5,092 bases of DNA, taken from assembly GCA_903912585.1 (NCBI GenBank), contig CAIWHY010000565.1, positions 1-5,092 on the forward strand. Direction: 5' to 3'. The notes below the pieces were generated by a model. It was not told the DNA's origin and ran no database searches. It was given only the letters and a program-made list of their open reading frames with translations. Source of the DNA: an uncultured Thermoleophilia bacterium. Its GTDB lineage: Bacteria > Actinomycetota > Thermoleophilia > UBA2241. Of the stretch, positions 1 to 5,092 are shown one piece after another (the stretch's first letter is position 1; each line of letters starts with the position of its first letter). A program made the translations under genes and the position numbers.

Positions 1-248
1 CCGTGGCGCACGGCCCCGGCCTGCGCCGAGATCCCGCCGCCGTGCACGTTGACGCTGACGTCGAACTTGCCGCCGGTGTGCGTGGTCTCGAACGGCGTCT
101 GGGCGACGGTCTCGAGGACCTTGCGGCCGAAGTAGGCGTCGATGGCGCGGCCGTTGATGACGACCGTGCCGGCGCCCGGGATGAGGGTGACGCGGGCGAC
201 GCTGGTCTTGCGTTTGCCGGTCGCCCGGTAGGTCACTGCATCAGGCAC
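1..248 (-). CDS. rpsI: 30S ribosomal protein S9 (C-terminal part off the left edge)
   Basis: S9 sits in the head of the small ribosomal subunit, where its C-terminal tail reaches the P-site tRNA. The window holds 82 complete codons plus two bases of the next; the family is usually about 130 residues, so roughly the last third, including the basic tail, is outside. Diagnostic stretches are YRATGKRKTSVARV near the N-terminus (residues 7-20), INGR followed by DAYFGR in the middle, and GKFDV with VHGGGISAQAGAVRHG at the visible end; this is the conserved S9 core. I chose the GTG at 248 (protein begins MPDAVTYRATG) because a perfect AAGGAG lies six bases upstream; the in-frame GTG at 236 lacks this spacing. 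The gene starts three bases after the rplM stop, in the same frame, so the two are surely co-transcribed and probably translationally coupled. Identification is secure. Confidence 0.97.
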   Translation of the reverse strand, partial: MPDAVTYRATGKRKTSVARVTLIPGAGTVVINGRAIDAYFGRKVLETVAQTPFETTHTGGKFDVSVNVHGGGISAQAGAVRH

Positions 249-251
249 GCC

Positions 252-686
252 TTACTCCTTGATCTCGAGCACTTCGGGCTTCTGGGCCTCGTGCGGATGC
301 TCGGTGCCGGCGAAGATCTTGAGCTTGCGGAGCTGCGCCCGGCCGAGCTTGTTGTGCGGCAGCATGCCGCGCACGGCGTGGCGGATGATCTCCTCGGGGC
401 GGCGAGCCTGGAGCTTGGCGTACGACTCGCTCTTGATGCCGCCCGGGTAGCCCGAGTGGTGGTAGTACATCTTCTGCTCGGGCTTGTTGCCCGTGACGAC
501 GATCTTCTCGGCGTTGACGATCACGACGAAATCGCCGGTGTCGATGTTGGGCGTATAGATGGCCTTGCGCTTGCCGCGCAGGCAGTCCGCGACGACCGTG
601 GAGAGACGTCCGAGAGTGTGGCCCGTCGCGTCGACGACGTACCACTTCTTCTCGATGGTGGAGGGTTTGGCGACGTAAGTCTTCAT
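252..686 (-). CDS. rplM: 50S ribosomal protein L13
   Basis: L13 is an early-assembling large-subunit protein that binds 23S rRNA. The product is 144 residues, the normal bacterial length (about 140-150). It begins MKTYVAKP, then WYVVDATGHTLGRLST (residues 15-30), RGKRKAIYTPNIDTGDFVVIVNAEKI in residues 37-62 (the family signature of a lysine-rich strand followed by DTGD and VVNA), TGNK, YYHHSGYPGG (74-83), RRPEEIIRHAVRGMLPHN (95-112) and the C-terminal GTEHPHEAQKP. I placed the start at the ATG at 686 because it gives the canonical MKTY beginning. A longer in-frame opening to a GTG at 755 would run through the leader hairpin and the -10 box and adds 23 unconserved residues. There is no strong Shine-Dalgarno before the ATG; only AAGTGG at about eight to ten bases is weakly similar. 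It is the first gene of the rplM-rpsI operon, with its own promoter upstream. Confidence 0.98.
   Translation of the reverse strand: MKTYVAKPSTIEKKWYVVDATGHTLGRLSTVVADCLRGKRKAIYTPNIDTGDFVVIVNAEKIVVTGNKPEQKMYYHHSGYPGGIKSESYAKLQARRPEEIIRHAVRGMLPHNKLGRAQLRKLKIFAGTEHPHEAQKPEVLEIKE
255..260 (-). promoter_or_regulatory. Shine-Dalgarno site for rpsI, inside the end of rplM
   Basis: The minus strand reads AAGGAG here, formed by the last lysine and glutamate codons of rplM, followed by a six-base spacer (TAAGGC, containing the rplM stop) and then GTG at 248. It decides the rpsI start in favour of the first of two in-frame GTG codons. It also means ribosomes finishing rplM cover the site, which fits coupled synthesis of L13 and S9. 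Confidence 0.85.
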
Positions 687-711
687 GGGCCCACTTGGTT
701 CGCTGGCAGAA

Positions 712-732
712 GCGCGCCCCTTGCGGGCGCGC
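712..732 (-). promoter_or_regulatory. GC-rich hairpin in the rplM leader
   Basis: A perfect inverted repeat: GCGCGCCC at one arm and GGGCGCGC at the other, eight base pairs, with a five-base loop (GCAAG on the transcribed strand). It lies 9-29 bases downstream of the -10 box and ends 25 bases before the rplM start, so it would form the very 5' end of the messenger. After it comes TTCTGCC, not a run of T, so it is not a typical intrinsic terminator. Known: rplM leaders in other bacteria carry structured elements for autoregulation by L13. Whether this hairpin does that, or only protects the 5' end, is inference. Confidence 0.6.
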
Positions 733-740
733 GAAAGGGA

Positions 741-769
741 ACTATAGCCAACCACAGCCGCTGATGCAA
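741..769 (-). promoter_or_regulatory. Sigma-70-type promoter for rplM-rpsI
   Basis: On the minus strand the -10 hexamer is TATAGT (741-746, five of six matches to TATAAT) and the -35 is TTGCAT (764-769, keeping the TTG), separated by exactly 17 bases. This AT-leaning patch stands out in otherwise very GC-rich DNA and lies in the only sizeable intergenic gap (687-795). Transcription would start near 732-735, giving a leader of about 46-49 bases. It separates the ribosomal protein operon from the heme cluster upstream, although read-through is possible because I see no convincing terminator in the gap. Confidence 0.75.
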
Positions 770-795
770 GACGAGGCCGTCGGCCGGGGCGTGAT

Positions 796-1602
796 CTAGC
801 CGAGCCGGCGCAGGCGGATCTCGTCGCCGGGTTCGAGGCCGAGGACCTCGGCCGCCGATCCTGCGTTGACGGCCACGGAGGCCTGCCCGTAGCTGTCGAT
901 AAGGAGCACGATGTCGCTGGGGCGCACGCTCGAGAAGGTGCGCGCCACGCGCGCCAGATAGCGCTCGCCGCCGGTGAGCAGCTCGACGTCCTCGCCGAGC
1001 ATGGCCGCGTCGAGACGCCCGGCGTCGAGGTTGAGCGCCACGTTGCCGAAGCGGTCGACGAGGACGGCCGTCGCCGTGAGCCCGTCGCGGTGCCGCCGCG
1101 GCTCCGGCAGTTCCGTGTGCGTCAGCCCGCCCGCGTCGACCGCGATGCCGACCACGTCCAGCGCCAGGCCGGAGGCGAGGCGCGCCGCGACCGGCGCGAA
1201 GATGTCGCGCCCGTGGAACGTGGCCGAGAGCGGCGCCAGCCACAGCTCCTGGTTGGTGAGCAGGTACGCCTCGGCGATGCCGCCGTCGGCCTCGGCCGCC
1301 AGCGTGAGCAGCCCGTTGTCCGGGCCCACGAAGAGCCGGTCGCGTGCGCTGCGCAGCGCGACCGGCCGGCGCGGGCCGCCGACCCCGGGGTCGACCACAG
1401 TGAGGTGCACGGCGTGGTCGGGCATGTAGGGCAGCGTGTTGCGCAGCACGAGCGCGCCGGCGAGCACGTCGCGCTGGGGCAGGCCGTGCGTCACGTCGAT
1501 GACGCGCACGTCCGGCGCCAGGCGCGCGATCACGGCGCGGCAGACGCCGGCGAAGTCGTCGGCGTAGCCGTAGTCGCTGGCGAAGCAGATCGGCCGGTCC
1601 AT
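796..1602 (-). CDS. S-adenosylmethionine hydrolase (DUF62 / SAM hydroxide adenosyltransferase)
   Basis: Family members split SAM with water into adenosine and L-methionine in the cytosol; relatives are the fluorinase and chlorinase, which use halide instead. The 268-residue length is typical. N-terminal domain: FASDYGYADDF (residues 7-17, SAM-binding aspartate D10), HLTVVDPGVGGPRRPVA (66-82), FVGPDNGLL (91-99) and TFHGRDIFAP (128-137). C-terminal domain, from about 174: VDRFGNVALNL (182-192, adenine side) and SYGQASVAVNAGSAAEVL (237-254) followed by LEPGDEI. The Asp-Arg-His triad that marks the hydrolases is present as D71, R78 and H130, with the same spacing as I recall for the archaeal protein PH0463 (D68, R75, H127); this argues against a halogenase. 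The ATG at 1602 follows the preceding stop by nine bases, with only a weak AGG as ribosome site, so translation may depend on the upstream gene. The physiological role of this family is unsettled, and the link to heme genes here is positional only. Confidence 0.93.
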   Translation of the reverse strand: MDRPICFASDYGYADDFAGVCRAVIARLAPDVRVIDVTHGLPQRDVLAGALVLRNTLPYMPDHAVHLTVVDPGVGGPRRPVALRSARDRLFVGPDNGLLTLAAEADGGIAEAYLLTNQELWLAPLSATFHGRDIFAPVAARLASGLALDVVGIAVDAGGLTHTELPEPRRHRDGLTATAVLVDRFGNVALNLDAGRLDAAMLGEDVELLTGGERYLARVARTFSSVRPSDIVLLIDSYGQASVAVNAGSAAEVLGLEPGDEIRLRRLG

Positions 1603-1611
1603 GGCAGCAAC

Positions 1612-1848
1612 CTACGCCGGCGGGCGCGAGGGCGCAACGTCGGCGCGCAGGTAGCGGCGGACGGCCACGAGGGCCCAGACGGCCTCCACGACGCCGAACG
1701 GCCAGGCGCCCGAGAGGAAGCCGTAGGCGCTCGAGAGCAGGCAACCGGCAGCGAACGCAAGGATGAACCCGCGGCCGCGGCCCTCGAGCGCGTACATGAC
1801 CATCATGAAGGTCACCGCGCAGACGCCGTAGATGGTGACCGCGGTCAG
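1612..1848 (-). CDS. Small three-helix membrane protein, probable CTG start
   Basis: From a CTG at 1848 the product is 78 residues with three hydrophobic segments: about 2-20 (AVTIYGVCAVTFMMVMYAL), 27-46 (GFILAFAAGCLLSSAYGFLS) and 49-63 (WPFGVVEAVWALVAV), then a basic, proline-rich tail. The short basic loop EGRGRG lies between helices one and two. From memory, small proteins with MYALE, LAFA, YGFL.G.WPFGVVEA.WA and a VRR or LRR end occur widely in actinobacteria and others without assigned function; I did not verify this. The only ATG or GTG that keeps helices two and three is the GTG at 1815, which would give 67 residues and cut off most of helix one. The residues encoded between 1848 and 1815 look like membrane protein, and the CTG overlaps the hemD stop as CTGA, matching the two previous junctions. 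No strong ribosome site precedes either start. The gene lies between hemD and the SAM hydrolase. Reality of the gene is likely; the exact start is uncertain. Confidence 0.72.
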   Translation of the reverse strand: MTAVTIYGVCAVTFMMVMYALEGRGRGFILAFAAGCLLSSAYGFLSGAWPFGVVEAVWALVAVRRYLRADVAPSRPPA

Positions 1849-2681
1849 CCGGCGTCTCGCGCGTCGGCCGCGATCGCCGCCGCCAGCCCCGCGGCGCTGT
1901 GCTCCGCCGCCTCGACCGCCACCGGCAGCCCCAATTCGCGCAGCACCTCGCTCGTGGCGGGCCCGATCGAGCAGAGCCTGGCGCCGGCGAGGCGCTCGGC
2001 GAGCGGCCGGCGGCCGCGGCCTTCCGGCATCAGCGCGACGAACTGCCGCGCGGTGCTGCCGGAGGTGAAGGTGATGTACGCGGCGGCCTCGATGCGCGCC
2101 GTCGGCACCGGCGGGCTCGCGGCGGCGACGGTGTCGTAGACCGGGAGGACGTCGACGCGCGCGCCTTGGGCGCGGAGCGTGTCCGGGAGGACCTCCCGCG
2201 CCTCGCGGGCACGCGGCAGGAGCACGCGCATGCCGGCCGGCGCGACGCCGCTGCGCGCGAGCGCGTCCAGCAGGCCCTCGGCGATGGCGTCGTCGGCGAC
2301 CACGTCACAGGCCGCCCCGTGGGCCTCGAGCGCGGCCCTGGTGGCCGGACCGATCGCGGCGACGCGCGCGCCGGCCATGGCTGTGACCGGCAGCCCGAGC
2401 TCCGCGAGATAGCCGAGGAAGACGTCGACGCTGCTGGCACTCGTGAACAGGATCAGCCCGTACTCGGGCAGCTCGTTGAGGACGATGCGCACGACCTCGT
2501 CGTCGAGCGCGCGCGGCACGATGCGGATGGTCGGCGCCAGGATGATGTCGGCGCCGAGGGCAGCCAGGGGATCGGCGAGCGACGCGGCCTGCTGCGCCGG
2601 ACGGGTGACGACGACGGTCTTCCCGGCCAGCGGAAGATCCCGGCCGCGAGAAGGCGGCCCGGCTGAGCGCGCCGCCGTCAT
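1845..2681 (-). CDS. hemD: Uroporphyrinogen-III synthase
   Basis: The enzyme cyclises hydroxymethylbilane while inverting ring D, giving uroporphyrinogen III, the common precursor of heme, siroheme and cobalamin. The 278-residue product has the two-lobed layout. Lobe one: LAGKTVVVTRPAQQAASLADPL (residues 18-39), GADIILAPTIRIVP (43-56), GLILFTSASSVDVF (75-88). It passes via GARVAAIGPATRAALEAHG (104-122) into lobe two: MRVLLPRAREAREVLPDTL (151-169), VDVLPVYDTV (176-185), AYITFTSGSTARQF (201-214), LCSIGPATSEVLRELG (236-251) and HSAAGLAAAI (261-270). The sequence is weakly conserved across the family as a rule, but both GPAT motifs, FTS.S and the LPVY element are clear. The ATG at 2681 overlaps the hemC stop as ATGA and has GGAGGT nine bases upstream. 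The reading frame stays open far upstream through hemC, but that part is a shadow. The first 17 or so residues (charged and proline-containing) are a modest extension. It is not fused to a methyltransferase, as some hemD genes are. Confidence 0.95.
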   Translation of the reverse strand: MTAARSAGPPSRGRDLPLAGKTVVVTRPAQQAASLADPLAALGADIILAPTIRIVPRALDDEVVRIVLNELPEYGLILFTSASSVDVFLGYLAELGLPVTAMAGARVAAIGPATRAALEAHGAACDVVADDAIAEGLLDALARSGVAPAGMRVLLPRAREAREVLPDTLRAQGARVDVLPVYDTVAAASPPVPTARIEAAAYITFTSGSTARQFVALMPEGRGRRPLAERLAGARLCSIGPATSEVLRELGLPVAVEAAEHSAAGLAAAIAADARDAG

Positions 2682-3634
2682 CGGCCGCGGACCTCCGCGA
2701 GGATGCGGCCGGCGCCGCGGCCGAGCAGCTCGTCGGCGAGAGCGGTCCCGAGCGCCTCCGGCGCCTCGGCCGGCCCGGTCTTCTCGCCGCGGAGCGCGTC
2801 GGCGCCGTCGAGCGAGCCGACGTAGGCGCGCAGCCGCAGCTGCCGCGCGCCCGGCGCGCCCGGCACCGCCGTCAGCTCGGCGTGGCCTGCGATCGGCACC
2901 TGGCAGCCGCCCTCGAGGGCGCGCATGAGGGCGCGCTCTGCTTCGACCGCCACGCTCGTCGGCTCGTGGATGAGCGGGACGACGAGGCCGCGGATGCGCG
3001 CGTCGCCGGCCCGCGCTTCGATGGCGAGGGAGCCCTGCCCGACCGCCGGCAGCATCTGCTCGAACGAGAAGGCGAACGCGGCCAGCTCCGGCTGCCCGAG
3101 CCGCGCCAGGCCGGCGGCCGCGAGGATCGTGCCGGCCATGCCCTGCTCGTCGAGCTTGCGCAGGCGCGTCTGCACGTTGCCGCGGATGTCGACGAGGTCG
3201 AGGTCCGGGCGCAGCGCCAGCAACTGCGAGCGGCGCCGCAGACTGGAGGTGCCGACCACGGCGCCCTCGGGGATCTGCGCGACGCCGCCGGGCCGCGCGC
3301 CGCCGCCGGCCACGAACGCGTCGCGCACGTCCTCGCGCGCCGTGAACGCCACCAGTTCGAGGCCGTCCGGGATCGTCGTCGGCATGTCCTTGGCCGAATG
3401 GACGCTCAGATCCGTGCGGCCCTCGAGCATCGCCGTCTCGAGCTCCTTGGTGAACAGCCCTTTGTCGCCGATCTTGGCGAGCGGCGCGTCGAGCATTCTG
3501 TCGCCCTTCGTCTGGATCACGACGATCTCGACCTCGAGGCCCGGGTGCAGGCGCTGGAGCTCGTCGCGCACGAACTCGCTCTGGACGAGCGCGAGCTTGC
3601 TGCCGCGCGTGCCGATGCGCACCACGTCCGTCAC
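2678..3634 (-). CDS. hemC: Hydroxymethylbilane synthase (porphobilinogen deaminase)
   Basis: The cytosolic enzyme joins four porphobilinogens head to tail on a covalently bound dipyrromethane cofactor and releases hydroxymethylbilane for HemD. The product is 318 residues, a normal length. Domain 1: RIGTRGSKLALVQ (residues 6-18), IQTKGD (40-45), KGLFTKELE (58-66) and LSVHSAKDMPT (76-86), where D83 matches the catalytic aspartate 84 of the E. coli enzyme. Domain 2: GTSSLRRRSQL (128-138, with the substrate-binding arginines), DIRGNVQTRLRKLDE (149-163), LAAAGLARLG (171-180) and PAVGQGSLAIE (196-206). Domain 3: EGGCQVPIAGHA (241-252), where C244 is the cofactor attachment cysteine (C242 in E. coli). 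All key residues are present, so the enzyme should be active. The start is GTG at 3634, overlapping the hemA stop as GTGA, with GAGGA just upstream. This start gives the usual short lead before RIGTRGS. Confidence 0.98.
   Translation of the reverse strand: MTDVVRIGTRGSKLALVQSEFVRDELQRLHPGLEVEIVVIQTKGDRMLDAPLAKIGDKGLFTKELETAMLEGRTDLSVHSAKDMPTTIPDGLELVAFTAREDVRDAFVAGGGARPGGVAQIPEGAVVGTSSLRRRSQLLALRPDLDLVDIRGNVQTRLRKLDEQGMAGTILAAAGLARLGQPELAAFAFSFEQMLPAVGQGSLAIEARAGDARIRGLVVPLIHEPTSVAVEAERALMRALEGGCQVPIAGHAELTAVPGAPGARQLRLRAYVGSLDGADALRGEKTGPAEAPEALGTALADELLGRGAGRILAEVRGR
2691..2696 (-). promoter_or_regulatory. Shine-Dalgarno site for hemD, inside the end of hemC
   Basis: The minus strand reads GGAGGT, a near-perfect ribosome site, nine bases before the ATG at 2681. 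It fixes the hemD start within a reading frame that is open for another thousand bases upstream, and shows that hemD can recruit ribosomes itself despite the four-base overlap with hemC. Confidence 0.85.
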
Positions 3635-5092
3635 GCGTCCTCGGTCCCGGTGCCGCGCAGCAGGTGCACCGTGGCGCCGGCGTCCGTCGGGGCGCCGCTC
3701 TCGGCTTCACGCGCGCCGTCCTCACTGTGGCGCGCGCCGGCCTCATCGTCGCGCGCGCCGGCGCCGCCCTGCGCGTCCGCCGCGGAGGTGCTCCCGGCGT
3801 CGCGCGCCGGCGTGCCCCCGGACCCGCGCGCGCCGGACGCCGCGTCGCCGTTCCCGCTGAGGTCGAAGAGCGTGCGCACGGCGTCGACGTAGAGGTAGCA
3901 CTCGTCCCGGCCGGCGGCCTCCTTCATCTTCACGGTCGGCATGTGGAGGATCTTGTTGACGATGCTCGTGGTGATCATCTCCACCTGCGCGCGCTGCTCG
4001 TCGGTCAGGTCGCTGAGCTTGGCGCCGAGGCGCTCCAGCTCCGACCGGCGGATCTGCTCTACCGTCGCCCGCAGATTGGCGATCGTGGGCACGACCTCGA
4101 GGCTGCGCAGCCAGTCGTTGACGCTCTCGAGCTCCTCGCCGACGATGCGCTCGGCGTGGTGCGCCTCCTTCTCGCGCTCGCCGCGGTTCTGGTCCACGAC
4201 GTGCTGCAGGTCGTCGATGTCGTAGAGGTAGGCGTTGCGCACGCGGTTGATGTCGGGGTCGAGGTCGCGCGGCACGGCGATGTCGATGAAGAAGATGGGC
4301 CGGTGGCGGCGGTGCTTGAGGGCGCGCTCCACCAGCTCGCGCGTGACCACGTACTCCGGCGCCGATGTGGAGCTGATGACGATGTCGGCCGCCGCCACGT
4401 GCGCTTCGAGGTCCGCGAAGGGCACGGCGCGGCCGCTCACCGCGCGCGCCAGCTGCTCGGCAGCCGCGAGCGTGCGGTTGGTCACCAGTATCTTCTCGAT
4501 GCCGTGCGCCTTGAGGTGCGTCGCCGTGAGCTCGCTGGTCTCGCCGGCGCCGATGATGAGCACGGTGTGGTCGCGGAACTTGCCGAACACCTGCAGGGCG
4601 AGCTCCACGGCCGCGGAGCTGACGCTCACCGGGCGCTCGCCGATGGCGGTCTCGGTGCGCACGCGCTTGCCGACCTCGAGCGCGTGCCGGAAGAGGCGGT
4701 TGAAGACGACGCTGGTGCAACCGCCCTCGCACGCCTGTTGGTAGGCGGCCTTCATCTGCGCCACGATCTGGGCCTCGCCGACGACCATCGAGTCGAGGCT
4801 GGCGGTGACGCGGAAGAGGTGCGCGATGGCGCCGTCGCCGGAGTAGCTGTACAGGCTCGACTCGAGCTCGCTCACCGCGACCCCCGCGTGCTGCGCCAGG
4901 TGCTCCACCGCCGCCTGGCGCGCGGCCAGCGAGTCGCCGGCGTAGAGGTAGAGCTCGGTGCGGTTGCAGGTGCTCAGGGCGACGCACTCGCCGGCTGCGC
5001 CCCCGTCCACGAGCTCGCGCGCCACGCGCAGCGTCGCCTCCTCGCTCAGCGCGAGGCGCTCGCGCAGGTCGAGCGGCGCGGTCTTGTGCGAG
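3631..5092 (-). CDS. hemA: Glutamyl-tRNA reductase (about 8 N-terminal residues off the right edge)
   Basis: The enzyme reduces tRNA-bound glutamate with NADPH to glutamate-1-semialdehyde, the first committed step of the C5 route to heme. The window shows 486 codons beginning SHKTAPLDLRERLAL, the conserved N-terminus just after the usual GV. The catalytic cysteine is C42 of the visible part in ALSTCNRTELY; E. coli has it at 50, so about eight residues are missing. Also visible: HLFRVTASLDSMVVGEAQIVAQ (91-112), the Rossmann GAGE (181-184), VTNR, SSTSAPE, FIDIAVPRDLDPDI and YLYDIDDL, then the helical dimerisation domain with PTIANLR, TDEQR and IVNKILHMPTVKMKEAA. The in-frame GTG at 5025 is internal and would delete part of the catalytic domain. 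After LFDL the protein carries an unusual 75-residue tail (3634-3858), rich in Gly, Ala, Ser, Asp, Glu and Arg, so the whole protein is near 494 residues against the usual 420-450. It is the first visible gene of the cluster, overlapping hemC by four bases; its promoter is outside. Confidence 0.97.
   Translation of the reverse strand, partial: SHKTAPLDLRERLALSEEATLRVARELVDGGAAGECVALSTCNRTELYLYAGDSLAARQAAVEHLAQHAGVAVSELESSLYSYSGDGAIAHLFRVTASLDSMVVGEAQIVAQMKAAYQQACEGGCTSVVFNRLFRHALEVGKRVRTETAIGERPVSVSSAAVELALQVFGKFRDHTVLIIGAGETSELTATHLKAHGIEKILVTNRTLAAAEQLARAVSGRAVPFADLEAHVAAADIVISSTSAPEYVVTRELVERALKHRRHRPIFFIDIAVPRDLDPDINRVRNAYLYDIDDLQHVVDQNRGEREKEAHHAERIVGEELESVNDWLRSLEVVPTIANLRATVEQIRRSELERLGAKLSDLTDEQRAQVEMITTSIVNKILHMPTVKMKEAAGRDECYLYVDAVRTLFDLSGNGDAASGARGSGGTPARDAGSTSAADAQGGAGARDDEAGARHSEDGAREAESGAPTDAGATVHLLRGTGTEDA
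3697..3759 (-). repeat. Three 21-base tandem units in the hemA tail
   Basis: Three in-frame 21-base units each encode seven residues: GARDDEA (3739-3759), GARHSED (3718-3738) and GAREAES (3697-3717), with a degenerate fourth, GAPTDA (3679-3696). Each unit starts with GGCGCGCG(C/T) and keeps GAG at or next to the sixth codon. GCGCGC-rich blocks recur upstream at 3801-3810 and 3825-3834 within the same tail but without the fixed spacing. It lies wholly in coding sequence and does not shift the frame. It probably arose by slippage or unequal exchange in GC-rich DNA and encodes a disordered, charged linker. Confidence 0.7.

Noticed and set aside
712..732. The rplM leader hairpin as a terminator for the upstream operon
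   Set aside because: It lies downstream of the rplM promoter and is followed by TTCTGCC rather than a T-run, so leader structure is the better reading.
3..764. Plus-strand open frame opposite rpsI, rplM and the promoter
   Set aside because: It runs through two ribosomal protein genes and the promoter and is a compositional shadow; the ribosomal genes are certain.
770..795. GGCC-GAC-GGCC stem after the SAM hydrolase as an intrinsic terminator
   Set aside because: Only four base pairs and no following T-run; too weak to call.
1090..2139. Long open frame on the plus strand (349 codons) opposite the SAM hydrolase, membrane protein and hemD
   Set aside because: It crosses three well-supported minus-strand genes, its product is rich in Arg, Ala, Asp, His and Val with no recognisable motif, and long antisense frames are expected in DNA this GC-rich.
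2682..3746. Upstream extension of the hemD frame to 633 codons, suggesting a fusion
   Set aside because: The extension is out of frame with hemC but covers it entirely, is Arg/Ala/Pro-rich without motifs, and hemD has its own GGAGGT and an ATGA overlap at 2681.
3697..3840. GCGCGC-rich blocks as a CRISPR array or replication-related repeats
   Set aside because: The periodicity is 21 bases, in frame, with no spacer/repeat organisation; it is explained by the repeated GAR codons in the hemA tail.
2882..3892. Plus-strand open frames (336 and 311 codons) opposite hemC and the end of hemA
   Set aside because: They are mirror images of conserved coding sequence, with composition typical of shadow frames and no family resemblance.
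1..5092. A new defence, mobile or secretion system
   Set aside because: Apart from the small membrane protein, every gene belongs to a recognised conserved family, and no integrase, transposase, toxin-antitoxin pair or compositional island is visible.

Overview
This window is an ordinary chromosomal housekeeping region from a very GC-rich bacterium. It carries two convergent themes: tetrapyrrole (heme) biosynthesis and ribosomal proteins. All genes lie on the minus strand, so transcription runs from the right edge to the left edge. Codon third positions are almost all G or C, and GTG starts are used. The gene families and their style fit the Actinomycetota, possibly a deep lineage such as Thermoleophilia. 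That placement is inference from composition and remembered protein style, not from a search. There are no rRNA or tRNA genes, mobile elements or CRISPR arrays that I can see, and I found no clearly new multi-gene system.

Layout in the direction of transcription. From 5092 down to 1845 there is a tightly packed heme cluster: hemA (glutamyl-tRNA reductase, missing about 8 N-terminal codons at the right edge), hemC (hydroxymethylbilane synthase) and hemD (uroporphyrinogen-III synthase). The hemA/hemC and hemC/hemD junctions are 4-base stop/start overlaps (GTGA, then ATGA). A small three-helix membrane protein follows; its best-supported start is a CTG that overlaps the hemD stop as CTGA. Nine bases further on is a gene for a DUF62-family S-adenosylmethionine hydrolase (SAM hydroxide adenosyltransferase). 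These five genes are probably one transcription unit whose promoter lies off the right edge.

After the SAM hydrolase comes a 109-base intergenic gap (687-795). It holds a good sigma-70-type promoter and a GC-rich hairpin at the expected start of the transcript. This drives the classical rplM-rpsI pair (ribosomal proteins L13 and S9). rpsI runs off the left edge.

Functionally, HemA reduces glutamyl-tRNA to glutamate-1-semialdehyde, the committed step of the C5 pathway. HemC polymerises four porphobilinogens, and HemD closes and inverts the ring to give uroporphyrinogen III, the branch point to heme, siroheme and cobalamin. hemB and hemL are not in the window. The SAM hydrolase and the membrane protein have no established part in this pathway; their link is one of shared transcription only. 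The points most worth a second look are the apparent CTG start, the repeat-bearing 75-residue tail on HemA, and the rplM leader hairpin.
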